Source: Aquidulcibacter sp. (GTDB taxonomy: Bacteria; Pseudomonadota; Alphaproteobacteria; Caulobacterales; Aquidulcibacteraceae). From it: a stretch of DNA of 53,691 nucleotides. The notes under the pieces are model-generated. The model was not told where the DNA came from, ran no database searches, and saw only the letters and a list, made by a program, of their open reading frames with translations. A program made the translations under genes and the position numbers. The stretch lies in assembly GCF_020253525.1 (NCBI RefSeq), contig NZ_JADCBK010000007.1, positions 1 through 53,691 on the forward strand, written 5' to 3'. The first letter of the stretch is position 1. Every line of letters begins with the position of its first letter. This document shows positions 45,480-53,691 of the stretch, one piece after another.

Positions 45480-46491
45480 TCAAACCACACAAGAGAAGAC
45501 TGGGGTGACATCCTATGATGTTGCACGTCGCGCCGGCGTGTCCCAGTCCGCCGTCAGCCGGGCCTTCAGGAAAGGCGCTTCCGTCGCACCGGCTACCCGG
45601 GCTCGCATTGTCGAGGCCGCTCAAGCGCTAGGCTATGAGCCCAATGCCATTGCACAAGGCTTGATTACCAAGCGCTCCAACCTCGTTGCCATCATTATTT
45701 CCAATCTAACAAACCTCTATTATCCAGAGGTCTTGGCCGAGCTCACCCAACGTTTGTCCCAACATGGGGTGCGCGTCCTTTTGTTTAGTTTGGCCGCAGA
45801 ATCTGATGTTGAGGAAGTTCTAGGTCAGGTCTGGCGTTACCGCGTCGATGGCGCGATTGTCGCCGCCCGTCTGTCTACGGATCAATTGGTTGCCTTCTCT
45901 AACCGCGGGGTCCCCTTGGTGCTCTATAACCGCGTTGGTGAAGGGGTGCCGGTCGCCAGCGTCTGTTGTGATTCAGACTTGGGCGAGCGTGCTTTGGTGG
46001 ACGGTTTGGTGCAAGCTGGCCATCGGTGCTTTGGAATTATCGGTGGGCCCGCTGATTCCTATGTCGGCGAAGAACGCGCCAATGCAGCGATGAATCGCCT
46101 CGCCCATCATGGCATTCAAGCCCAATTTGTCCGGGGTCGGTTCGATTATGAAAGTGGCGGTGCCGGCCTAAAGACACTGATGGACCTTACAGAGGGCAAG
46201 CTGGATGCGCTGATTTGCGTCAATGATTTAATGGCGATTGGGGCCATGGACACGGCGCGGAATATTATTGGCAAAAAGGTTCCAAACGAATTGTCGATCA
46301 CGGGCTTTGATGGCGTGAGCCCTGCAACTTGGGAGGCCTATCAACTCACGACGATCCGCCAGCCCGTGCGGCGCATGACCCAAGCGGCTGTCGCCATGCT
46401 GTTGGAGCGAATTGAAAGCCCAGACATTTCTCCAGAACAACGTTTGTTCGCGGGGGAATTGCTGTCCGGCCGGTCGGCACGTCTGTTGTGA
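45457..46491 (+). CDS. LacI family transcriptional regulator
   Basis: 344 residues from ATG 45457, inside the last 23 bases of the preceding gene. N-terminal helix-turn-helix with hinge: [20 protein letters not shown] ... [13 protein letters not shown]. The effector domain (about 75-340) has the periplasmic-binding-protein-like fold ([37 protein letters not shown]). It is the natural candidate for binding the three operator copies at 37755, 40563 and 44122. Its stop overlaps the next gene as GTGA. Confidence 0.9.
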   Translation: MAKKKPLDQTTQEKTGVTSYDVARRAGVSQSAVSRAFRKGASVAPATRARIVEAAQALGYEPNAIAQGLITKRSNLVAIIISNLTNLYYPEVLAELTQRLSQHGVRVLLFSLAAESDVEEVLGQVWRYRVDGAIVAARLSTDQLVAFSNRGVPLVLYNRVGEGVPVASVCCDSDLGERALVDGLVQAGHRCFGIIGGPADSYVGEERANAAMNRLAHHGIQAQFVRGRFDYESGGAGLKTLMDLTEGKLDALICVNDLMAIGAMDTARNIIGKKVPNELSITGFDGVSPATWEAYQLTTIRQPVRRMTQAAVAMLLERIESPDISPEQRLFAGELLSGRSARLL

Positions 46492-47225
46492 CGGCACCTC
46501 CATCCCTCGTTTGGATCCCGGGCCACATGTGCGACCACAGACTGTGGCAGGATGTGGGGCCAATCACTGGCTACCCAAATGAGTTTGCTGACCTAACCCA
46601 GTCAGATCATGTTGAGAGCTTGGCCCATAATATCTTGGAGAGAGTTACAGGGCCCATTATCCCAATCGGCTTTTCTATGGGGGCTATTGTGGGGCTGATG
46701 ATGGCCAAGCTCGCACCTGAGCGCTTGGTTGGGATGGTGCTTTCCAGCACCAATTGCACGGCAGATTTACCCGAAAGATCGGCTGCCCGCCTAGCCCAAC
46801 AAGCCCAAGTTCGAGACGGCCACTTGCTCGAGATCGTACGAGACGAGCTTAAGCCACATTATCTAAGCCCTGCCTCGCTTGGCCAAAAGCGTGCAGAAAT
46901 CCTCGACCTAACTTTGAAAATGGGAATGGATCTTGGGCCAGACGTGTTTTTGCGCCAAAGCGAGGCACTTCGCACCCGACCAGCCCTATGCGACGTGATT
47001 GGCGGCTTCAAGGGCCCAATCCTTATCCTTGCTGGCGCAGACGACCGCCTATGTCCACCGGCCTGGCACGCCCAAATGGCTGCCCGTAATCGCCATGCCA
47101 GCCTTATCCAGATTGAAGGTGCCGGGCATTTGGTGCCGCTAGAGCAGCCATCAGCCTTCCTTCGGGCCATTTCAGACTGGCTAACCACCCTAAAAACAAC
47201 GCCAAAGCAGGAGATGAACGCATGA
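46488..47225 (+). CDS. Alpha/beta hydrolase
   Basis: 245 residues; GTG start overlapping the LacI stop. Ser nucleophile in IGFSMGAIVG, Asp in LILAGADDRLCPP, His in IEGAGHLVPLEQP. No signal peptide, so cytosolic. The fold suggests an ester or thioester hydrolase, or C-C hydrolase (MhpC-like); PGHMCDHRLW forms the oxyanion region. It overlaps the following MetE-like gene by ATGA. It is part of a tightly coupled four- or five-gene operon, consistent with a cleavage step in the same pathway. Confidence 0.85.
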   Translation: MTAPPSLVWIPGHMCDHRLWQDVGPITGYPNEFADLTQSDHVESLAHNILERVTGPIIPIGFSMGAIVGLMMAKLAPERLVGMVLSSTNCTADLPERSAARLAQQAQVRDGHLLEIVRDELKPHYLSPASLGQKRAEILDLTLKMGMDLGPDVFLRQSEALRTRPALCDVIGGFKGPILILAGADDRLCPPAWHAQMAARNRHASLIQIEGAGHLVPLEQPSAFLRAISDWLTTLKTTPKQEMNA

Positions 47226-48373
47226 GCGACCGCATTCTAACTACCCATGTCGGTTCATTGCCGCGCTCCAAAGCCGTCACGGACCTGATTTTTGCTGCAG
47301 AACGCGGCGACCCGATTGACCAAGCCCAATTTGACGAAGTGATTGGTAGAGCAGTTGATGAGACCGTCGCGAACCAAGTTCGGGTTGGGATCGATTTGGT
47401 TTCAGACGGCGAAATGTCCAAGATTTCCTATGCGACCTATATCAAGGACCGGATCACAGGCTTTGACGGCGATAGTCCACGAACCCCGCCTTCTGACCTC
47501 GAAGCCTTTCCAAGCTTTCTGCAACGCCAAGCCAGTGGTGGCGGTACGCCAACCTATCGGCGCCCAAAATGTATCGGTCCGGTTGCCGTGAAGTCGATGG
47601 AACCCCTCAAGGCCGACCTGCGCTTCATGGCAGTGGCCATCGCGAAGCATCAGCCTGTTGCGGGCTTCATGAATGCTGCTTCGCCCGGCGTCATCGCGCT
47701 CTTCCAACCTAATGAGCATTACCCAACACAGGATGATTATCTTGAGGCCCTCGCCGAGGCCATGCGGCCAGAGTATGAGACAATCGTCGCGGCTGGCCTG
47801 ATCTTGCAACTCGACAGCCCAGATTTAGGGCTCGGGCGGCATATGATGTATAAAGATCGTAGCGATGAGGACTATCTCAAACTCATCGGCACCCATGTTG
47901 ATGTGCTGAACCATGCACTGCGCAATGTACCAGCAGACCGTGTTCGTATGCATGTCTGTTGGGGCAATTATGAAGGGCCGCACCATCATGATGTTGAGAT
48001 GGGCGTGATCCTGCCAACACTGATGAAGGCCAAGCCAGCAGGCCTATTGTTCGAGACCTCCAATCCACGTCACCAGCACGACTGGAATTATTTTGTTGAA
48101 ATGCTGGCGATCATTCCAGACGACAAAATCCTGATCCCGGGCGTTATTGATTCGACGACTAATTTCATTGAGCATCCCCGGGTTGTGGCAGAACGCCTCG
48201 AGCGGTTTGCTGGAATCATTGGTCGAGAGCGCGTGATTGCAGGCACCGATTGCGGTTTCTCGACCTTTGCAGGGTTTGGGGCGGTTGATCCTGAAATTGT
48301 CTGGGCTAAACTCAAAACATTGGTTGATGGTGCCGAATTGGCGAGCAGCAAACTATGGAGCCAAGCCGCGTGA
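47222..48373 (+). CDS. Cobalamin-independent methionine synthase (MetE C-terminal)-like enzyme
   Basis: 383 residues: only the catalytic barrel of the MetE/UROD-like superfamily, as in epoxyalkane:CoM transferase and MetE C-terminal paralogues. TTHVGSLPRSKAV opens the barrel. Zinc ligands are visible: His and Cys in RMHVCWGNYEG, Glu in LLFETSNPRH and Cys in AGTDCGFSTF, so thiol activation is plausible. The folate-binding N-terminal half of true MetE is absent. It may transfer or remove an alkyl group on sulfur, or perform lyase chemistry. Coupled to the hydrolase before and the aldolase after. Confidence 0.82.
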   Translation: MSDRILTTHVGSLPRSKAVTDLIFAAERGDPIDQAQFDEVIGRAVDETVANQVRVGIDLVSDGEMSKISYATYIKDRITGFDGDSPRTPPSDLEAFPSFLQRQASGGGTPTYRRPKCIGPVAVKSMEPLKADLRFMAVAIAKHQPVAGFMNAASPGVIALFQPNEHYPTQDDYLEALAEAMRPEYETIVAAGLILQLDSPDLGLGRHMMYKDRSDEDYLKLIGTHVDVLNHALRNVPADRVRMHVCWGNYEGPHHHDVEMGVILPTLMKAKPAGLLFETSNPRHQHDWNYFVEMLAIIPDDKILIPGVIDSTTNFIEHPRVVAERLERFAGIIGRERVIAGTDCGFSTFAGFGAVDPEIVWAKLKTLVDGAELASSKLWSQAA

Positions 48374-49119
48374 GTGCGTTTCGAGATAAGCTGCGCGCGG
48401 GTGACGTGATTGCAGCAACTTGGGTCAAAACACCTAGCCCAATGATTGTCGAGGTCTTGAGCCTGAGTTCGCTGGACTGCTTAGTCCTCGATGCCGAACA
48501 TGCCCCGTTTGACCGGACGAGCTTAGACTTATGCATTTTGGCCGCACGAGCCTATGCAAAACCCGTACTTGTGAGGCCTGCATCGAGCAGTCATGAGCAC
48601 ATTCTCAATGCCCTTGATTGTGGTGCCGATGGCGTCGTCCTTCCCCATATTCGCAGTGCCGAGGAGGCCGCCGAAGCCGTGAAAGCCTGCCACTATGGCC
48701 GGGGCGGTCGCGGTTATGCCGGTTCTAGCCGCTCAGCAGGTTATACAACCAAGGGCATGGCGAAACATCGTGAGACCGCCAAAAATGTCATCGTCATTGC
48801 ACAGATCGAAGACGTTGAAGCCGTTGAAGAATGTGAGGCAATCGCGCGGGTAGAGGGAATTGACGCGCTATTTATTGGTCGTGCGGACCTGACCGTCGCC
48901 TATGGCGCGACAACGCCCGATGATGAGATCGTCGTGGCAGCTGTCGAGCGGATCGTTGCCGCTGGAAAAGCCGCAGGACGGGTCACGGGGTTGTTCCTTG
49001 CGCGGACTAGCGATGTGCCCCTTTGGCGTGAAAAAGGGGCGAGCCTTTTTGTCTTAAGCTCAGATCACGATTTCATCCTGCAAGGCGCTGCTGCCCTCAG
49101 CCAAGCCATTCGAGGCTGA
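48370..49119 (+). CDS. HpcH/HpaI family aldolase/lyase
   Basis: 249 residues from GTG 48370 (GTGA overlap with the MetE-like stop, GGAG upstream); ATG 48355 is an alternative. The class II aldolase pattern: LDCLVLDAEHAPFD, KPVLVRPASSSHEHILNALDCGADGVVLPH, IAQIEDVEAVEECEAI with the metal Glu, and DALFIGRADLTVAYG with the metal Asp. Family members cleave 2-keto-3-deoxy or 4-hydroxy-2-oxo acids to pyruvate plus an aldehyde, so this may be the final cleavage step of the pathway. Confidence 0.88.
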   Translation: MSAFRDKLRAGDVIAATWVKTPSPMIVEVLSLSSLDCLVLDAEHAPFDRTSLDLCILAARAYAKPVLVRPASSSHEHILNALDCGADGVVLPHIRSAEEAAEAVKACHYGRGGRGYAGSSRSAGYTTKGMAKHRETAKNVIVIAQIEDVEAVEECEAIARVEGIDALFIGRADLTVAYGATTPDDEIVVAAVERIVAAGKAAGRVTGLFLARTSDVPLWREKGASLFVLSSDHDFILQGAAALSQAIRG

Positions 49120-49150
49120 ATGTGCGGGTCTGGAAGGCTGAAACGCCCTG

Positions 49151-50422
49151 TCACCGTACCAAGCGTTTGCGAAAGTAAAGCGCGGAGGCGCAAATGCCGA
49201 GGAAGCCGATAAAACCAACGCCATAGGCAGCTTGGACAAAAAATGGCACCCAAGCGAGATGGATATTGCCCAGATTCTTGGTCAGAAGTAGGCTGATACT
49301 GCCAATATAGCCAACCGAATCAGCAACATAGATTAGAAACCCGGCCGTGGCGACACGGCCACTGGCCGCCACCAGTCGGTCAAACAGGACCGTATTGAAC
49401 GGGGTATAAGCCGCATAAAGCCCTGCGCCCACCAAAATCATCCAGAGAATGGGACCAATCAGCCCAAGCTGGAAAGCCAAAGTCGACAGGCCGATACAGG
49501 CAAAGCCTGCCGCTAAAATGCCATGCACAACGAGAAAGGCGATCCGATTATCCTTGATTACCATAAGGGAGGCTAAGATGGCCAAAGCCACAACAGCAAC
49601 CGGCAGCTCAGATAGGGTAAAGATCGCGGCACCATTGGCCTGGCCAAGGTCGCGCCAAATCTCGGCGGCGAAATTGTCGCGGAAATCGCGAAAGGCGGTC
49701 AGAAAGACATAGGCACCGACAAGAAGGATAAGGCCGGGCGCATAGGCCAACATAAAGCCATTACGCTCTTTGGGCTGCATGGGCGCGCGACGGACGCGTT
49801 GGGCCTGATCCTCCTCTGAGGGAGGTGGCAAGAGGGATAGGCCCCAGACGGCCAAAAACAACAGCGGAAAGAATAATGCCCCAGCTGCCGCTGGCATCCA
49901 GAACGGGCTGATGGCAAACTGGCTCATCAAAAGGCTTCCGACAGTTTTCACAATGCCAGAAGAGACAATGAAGCTGACACAGAGGATTGCGCCAAGAGCC
50001 TCAGAGGTTCTGCGCCCCTCCAAAAAACTGAAAACCAAGCCCCAAATCAGCCCCAGAGGCAGCCCATTGAGAAACAGTGCCGCGACATTCCAAGGGGCTG
50101 GAACAAGCGCGAATAGGATGAGGGCAAACCAAGAAAAGCCGATCAGGGCCAAGATTGCGACCCCCCGTTTGGCCCCATCTAATTCCGCAATGACCTTGAT
50201 ACCGATGAATTTCGAGACGGCATAACCCAGCACTTGGGCTATTACCAAGGCGACCTTGTAATCGAGAATAAAGCCCCAGCCCGCGACATCTTCATAGGTC
50301 GCCGCCGAAAACGGCTTGCGAAACGCAAACATCGAAAAATAGGCGCAAAAAGCAACAAGGCCACCATAGGCAATGAAAGCCGCCGGATGGGCACGCGATA
50401 ACCAAGATTGAACCCGCCCCAT
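49151..50422 (-). CDS. Major facilitator-type transporter (DUF5690-like)
   Basis: 423 residues with 12 hydrophobic segments. GGLVAFCAYFSMFAFRKPFSAATYED near the N-terminus is characteristic of the DUF5690 group within the MFS. A cytosolic loop is at about residues 205-230 (EEDQAQRVRRAPMQPKERNG). Function of the group is not known to me. It is convergent with the aldolase gene and may export or import an intermediate of the nearby pathway, but no LacI-like operator is seen at its promoter. Confidence 0.78.
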   Translation of the reverse strand: MGRVQSWLSRAHPAAFIAYGGLVAFCAYFSMFAFRKPFSAATYEDVAGWGFILDYKVALVIAQVLGYAVSKFIGIKVIAELDGAKRGVAILALIGFSWFALILFALVPAPWNVAALFLNGLPLGLIWGLVFSFLEGRRTSEALGAILCVSFIVSSGIVKTVGSLLMSQFAISPFWMPAAAGALFFPLLFLAVWGLSLLPPPSEEDQAQRVRRAPMQPKERNGFMLAYAPGLILLVGAYVFLTAFRDFRDNFAAEIWRDLGQANGAAIFTLSELPVAVVALAILASLMVIKDNRIAFLVVHGILAAGFACIGLSTLAFQLGLIGPILWMILVGAGLYAAYTPFNTVLFDRLVAASGRVATAGFLIYVADSVGYIGSISLLLTKNLGNIHLAWVPFFVQAAYGVGFIGFLGICASALYFRKRLVR

Positions 50423-50593
50423 ATGCCCCCCAGTGTCCCATCCGCCCCCGGACTTTGCTATCCAAGACTACTTCTTGAATGCCCGCAATAGCTTGGCCTG
50501 AGTGTTGAAATTCATAAGTGGGCGTAAGTCAGCCTAAGTGCCCCCATCTAAGGCGCGGCGGAATTCCAAGTGACCCCCCAAGCAGCCCAAGAA

Positions 50594-50625
50594 AAAGCCC
50601 TTCCCCATAAATGGGGAAGGGCTTT
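50594..50625 (-). terminator. Rho-independent terminator of trcR
   Basis: AAAGCCCTTCCCC (50594-50606) and GGGGAAGGGCTTT (50613-50625) form a perfect 13-base stem. Read on the minus strand it ends in a T-run (50592-50596), 33 bases after the trcR stop. Confidence 0.88.
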
Positions 50626-50657
50626 GACATGTACCAATCTCGCCTTTCGGCTAGAGA

Positions 50658-51284
50658 TCAATATTCGCTCTCATCGACATAGAAGCTGGGCTTTGACGCG
50701 GGCTGCAGGCTTGGACCTTCTTCCGGATCAATAATGCCAGCTTCAGCCGCGGCTTTTGCACGGCGCGAAGAAGAAGCTTTGACCAAAGCGTCCAGCTCAA
50801 TCTGCGTGCACAGGCCGATCGTTACGGGGTCAACCGGCTTAATCTGCGCACTGTTCCAATGGGTGCGGCTGCGCACGCTTTCGATGGTCGACTTGGTGGT
50901 GCCAATCAACTTGCCCATCTGGGCGTCAGTGATTTCTGGATGGTAGCGCAAGAACCAAGCAATCGCGTCTGGGCGGTCTTGGCGACGCGATACCGGCGTA
51001 TAGCGACCACCCCGCTTCTTGACCGGTGGCAAGTCTAACTTGCGGCCTTCCAGCGGCTTAATCTTATAATTTGGGTCGGCTTCACCGCGCGCAATCTCCT
51101 CACGCGACAATTGCGAATTGGCGATTGGGTCCAACCCGCGCACACCGGTTGCGACATCGCCATCGGCAATCCCTTTAACTTCCAGCGGATGCAGGCCGCA
51201 GAAAGCTGCGATCTGGTCGAATGTCAGGCCGGTATTGTCGATCAACCACACGGCAGTGGCTTTGGGCATCAAGATCTCGTACAT
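50658..51284 (-). CDS. trcR: TrcR-type cell-cycle transcriptional regulator (DUF1013)
   Basis: 208 residues from ATG 51284 (MYEILMPK), preceded by TGGAGG; the frame is open to 51377 but the extra part lies over the structured leader. The DUF1013 region is clear: ATAVWLIDNTGLTFDQIAAFCGLHPLEVKGIADG, then KRGGRYTPVSRRQDRPDAIAWFLRYHPEITDAQMGKLIGTT, a helix-turn-helix-like unit. This family is nearly restricted to Alphaproteobacteria and is named TrcR in cell-cycle studies. Own terminator downstream and its own leader, so monocistronic. Confidence 0.88.
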   Translation of the reverse strand: MYEILMPKATAVWLIDNTGLTFDQIAAFCGLHPLEVKGIADGDVATGVRGLDPIANSQLSREEIARGEADPNYKIKPLEGRKLDLPPVKKRGGRYTPVSRRQDRPDAIAWFLRYHPEITDAQMGKLIGTTKSTIESVRSRTHWNSAQIKPVDPVTIGLCTQIELDALVKASSSRRAKAAAEAGIIDPEEGPSLQPASKPSFYVDESEY

Positions 51285-51310
51285 GATTTCTGGCCTCCAG
51301 ATACAAAATC

Positions 51311-51362
51311 GCCCGGCGCGACGGCCGGGCAAGGGGTCGCGGGCCCCTTCACTTAAGGGCCC
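51311..51362 (-). promoter_or_regulatory. GC-rich stem-loops in trcR 5' leader
   Basis: Two inverted repeats: GCCCGGC/GCCGGGC (51311-51317 and 51324-51330) and GGGCCC/GGGCCC (51341-51346 and 51357-51362), with AGGGG/CCCCT as an alternative pairing. They stand 27-78 bases before the trcR ATG and could shape translation or reflect a regulator site. Confidence 0.45.
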
Positions 51363-51450
51363 TATAGGCACAGACATAACGGTCTCTTGCGAATTTTGGA
51401 AGCCCGATGACTGTTAGTTGGTGTGCAATCGGGCCTACACTTAATCGGTA

Positions 51451-53691
51451 TTAGAACCGCGTCGACGCGCGCACCCGCATCAGGGTTTGTGACGAGGCGT
51501 CGGCGATATGGTTGGGCTCGTGAATGTGGGTCAATTCAACGCCCAGCCACGCGGAAGTCTCAGATGCACCCCCCAAGAGCCAGTCCCGGCTTGCCGTCAA
51601 ACGCAACTCCCGGCCCGTTGGTGCCACATCAAAGCGGCGCTCTGACCAAGTCTGAGCACTGCCCCAAGTTAGGTAGGGATCGGCTAAACGGTAACGCAGG
51701 CTGCCCTGCTCTACCCGCAAAGGCTGCTCCAGCCCGAAGCGCCACCAGCCATTGGATAGGCTTTGGGCATAAACCAGCGATGCCGCGCTGGCGTAAATTG
51801 GGGCTCCTGCCGCGAAAGCCTTGTTGCCGGAAAAGTCAGACAGCCGCGCGCCTTGAAGCCGCGCGGTTACACTGGCTGTCTCGGTCAAAGCCCAATCAAA
51901 CTGTAGCCCCAAAAACCGGCTTTGGGCCCGGGTCCCGTCGACTTGTCGGGTTTCAACCAGAGACGCGCCATCATTCCAACGAGAGCCCAAGAAGCTGCCC
52001 TGCTCTGCCAAACTGCCCAGTTCCAGCACACTGGTAAGGCGTGCACCTTGATGTGCCAGTTGGACAAGGGAAGCATTCTGGCGGGTCTCAGCTAAGGTCC
52101 GCACACGGCTGGCACCACCGGTCGCATTGAATGCATGCAAACTGAAAGCATCTTTCGAAAAAATCAGGCCTTGGAAGGATTGGAATTGCCCAAGGCCCAT
52201 TAGGCCAAACTGAGTGCCACCGCCTGCCGCATCTCCCGCCAGACCATAGGGTCGCGTTGCGGCATCTGAACCCGACTGCGCTAACGATAGGGCCAGGCTG
52301 CCGCCCCATGGCGTTGTTGAAGCGGGCATCAAAGCGCGAATAATCGGTGTTTGTGCATGGACCCGATCATCTTGCACGCCCCAAGCGGCACTGGCAGGCG
52401 TGCGACGGCTAAAGCTCAAAAGGCTATCGCCGATCTGGGCGGCCTGTTGTGGCTCAGAAGCATAGGTTTCTGCACTGAAGCCCAAATCCGATTGAGGACG
52501 TAGGCGGTAACCGAGTGAGACATTGAAAGGACGCTGATATTCATCCAGCACGGCAGTCGACAGGCCATCCTGCATAAAGGCATCGCCAAAGGCTTGGCCT
52601 GCAATCCCATCGAATAAGTCGACGCGCACGGCTTCGCCGCTAGAACTGGTGGTCGCCGTCGCCCCGACGGGCGCGAACGCGCGTTCAAGGTCGATAATGC
52701 CACGCCCAAATGTGTCATCAATGCCGGTTGTGCCTAGATCGCGCGCCGTGCGGTAAAGGATATCGACCGCCTGTACACCGGTCAGATTAGGGAAAGCTTG
52801 GAACAAAAGGGCCAAGGAACCACTGATATGCGGGGCCGAAAAAGAGGTTCCCGACACGCGCCAGCAGGAAGTTGTGTCGCAATCCGCAATGATATCCGTA
52901 CCGGGTGCCACCAAATAATTGGTGCGCGTTACCCCGGCCTTTGCGCTAAAGGTCGAAAGCGCCTCAGCCGTATCGGTCGAACCTGCCGCGATGATCAGAC
53001 CACGGAATCGCGGATCAATCGACAATTGCGCCGGGAATTCTGGATCCGCCGTCGCATCATTCCCAGCCGAAGCCACAATAACGATCCCTGCATTGGTTGC
53101 ACGCAACAGGGCAGCGGTTAGCGTCGACCCAGTTGACGTTGACCCACCAAGGGATAGATTGATCACACGGACGCCGTCTGCAATGGCAGAATCGACACCG
53201 CGTGCAATATTGGTCTCTGGCAGTTTACAGCCTTTGTCCGCACCCACTTCCTCACACGTGCCCTCGCGGTCTGCGCGATAGCTGATGATGGTAGACTTGA
53301 AGGCAACGCCCACCGTGCCTTGGCCATTGAACTCATGGGCAATCACACCCGATACGCGTGTCCCGTGACGCTCTTCTGCCGCGATGGTCTGATTGGGGCG
53401 GCCGGTTTCCATATCGCGCGACAAAGGCGAAATATTATTCCTGAGATCAATCTGCTGAAGATCGATCCCAGTATCGATAACGCCGACACGAACGCCCGCG
53501 CCAGTTGCGCCATACTCCCATGCCTTCACTGCCTTAATGCCGGCCAGACCCCAGCTGCGCGTATATTCGCGCGATGTCGCTGACGGATAGTCCACACCGG
53601 CAACCAGTGCCGGAGGCGGCGGCGGGGGTGGCGGGGGGGGTGGCGGCGGTGGCGGGGGCGGCGGCGGGGGTGGGGGGGGTGGAGGAGCCGG
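51451..53691 (-). CDS. S8 (subtilisin-like) autotransporter serine protease, N-terminus beyond window
   Basis: At least 746 residues; the start lies off the right edge. At the edge the chain has PA followed by 25 consecutive prolines, then ALVAGVDYPSATSREY. The S8 catalytic triad is complete: Asp in VGVIDTGID, His in EERHGTRVSG and Ser in SGTSFSAPHISG. The C-terminal part (about 400 residues) is a beta-barrel-like autotransporter domain ending in Phe (RVRASTRF). The protease would be exported by type V secretion and displayed or released outside. Proline linker probably separates the signal or prodomain from the protease. Confidence 0.88.
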   Translation of the reverse strand, partial: PAPPPPPPPPPPPPPPPPPPPPPPPPPALVAGVDYPSATSREYTRSWGLAGIKAVKAWEYGATGAGVRVGVIDTGIDLQQIDLRNNISPLSRDMETGRPNQTIAAEERHGTRVSGVIAHEFNGQGTVGVAFKSTIISYRADREGTCEEVGADKGCKLPETNIARGVDSAIADGVRVINLSLGGSTSTGSTLTAALLRATNAGIVIVASAGNDATADPEFPAQLSIDPRFRGLIIAAGSTDTAEALSTFSAKAGVTRTNYLVAPGTDIIADCDTTSCWRVSGTSFSAPHISGSLALLFQAFPNLTGVQAVDILYRTARDLGTTGIDDTFGRGIIDLERAFAPVGATATTSSSGEAVRVDLFDGIAGQAFGDAFMQDGLSTAVLDEYQRPFNVSLGYRLRPQSDLGFSAETYASEPQQAAQIGDSLLSFSRRTPASAAWGVQDDRVHAQTPIIRALMPASTTPWGGSLALSLAQSGSDAATRPYGLAGDAAGGGTQFGLMGLGQFQSFQGLIFSKDAFSLHAFNATGGASRVRTLAETRQNASLVQLAHQGARLTSVLELGSLAEQGSFLGSRWNDGASLVETRQVDGTRAQSRFLGLQFDWALTETASVTARLQGARLSDFSGNKAFAAGAPIYASAASLVYAQSLSNGWWRFGLEQPLRVEQGSLRYRLADPYLTWGSAQTWSERRFDVAPTGRELRLTASRDWLLGGASETSAWLGVELTHIHEPNHIADASSQTLMRVRASTRF

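Noticed and set aside
53610-53691. G-rich repeat on the plus strand as a possible CRISPR or tandem repeat array
   Set aside because: It is the coding sequence of a proline tract in the S8 protease; there are no spacers.

Overview
The window looks like chromosomal DNA of a dimorphic-type alphaproteobacterium, most likely Caulobacterales or a Hyphomonadaceae-like relative. Holdfast anchor genes (hfaA-hfaB), a TrcR/DUF1013 regulator, a CxxC-containing CnoX, DUF971 and Trm112-like genes, and many TonB-dependent receptors and M16, gamma-glutamyltransferase and S8 exported enzymes point this way. This placement is inference from gene content; no rRNA is present. Coding density is high, and many neighbours overlap by 1-4 bases (ATGA, TAATG, GTGA).

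Layout. 0-1.7 kb: hfaA-hfaB. 1.7-10.3 kb: small metabolic genes, including a TetR-controlled group (Zn alcohol dehydrogenase, TetR, tautomerase) with repeated operator-like palindromes, an apparently broken exported tautomerase-like gene, a MAPEG membrane protein, a methyltransferase, an SDR, VOC proteins, an acyltransferase and a PuuE-like deacetylase. 10.4-20.4 kb: M16 peptidase, divergent epmA and efp, ggt, a beta-lactamase-fold hydrolase, an SDR and rlmN. 20.4-23.2 kb: a Pho-box-preceded phosphonate/phosphate-type ABC importer in which ATPase and binding protein are one polypeptide, followed by phnE. 23.2-28.7 kb: cheZ and a CheY-like gene, maoC-ribF, a cnoX-LON-Trm112-DUF971 operon and a prolyl-tRNA editing protein. 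28.8 kb: tRNA-Gly(GCC). 29.2-34.8 kb: a TonB-dependent siderophore-type receptor followed by a coupled ABC-2 type exporter (one ATPase, two permeases).

34.9-50.4 kb is the most distinctive part: a likely catabolic regulon. It holds three double-domain NTF2/SnoaL-like proteins, a two-cupin protein, a sodium:solute symporter, a large TonB-dependent receptor, an SDR, a histidinol-dehydrogenase-family enzyme (HpsN-like), a LacI-type regulator, an alpha/beta hydrolase, a MetE-like zinc enzyme, an HpcH/HpaI aldolase and an MFS transporter. Three copies of a LacI-like operator (consensus TGACTTCGAAGTCA, two of them identical TGCATTCGAAGTCA) lie at the three internal promoter regions and tie the cluster together. 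The substrate cannot be read from sequence.

50.6-53.7 kb: trcR with its terminator and a structured leader, then an S8 autotransporter protease running off the right edge through a 25-proline tract.
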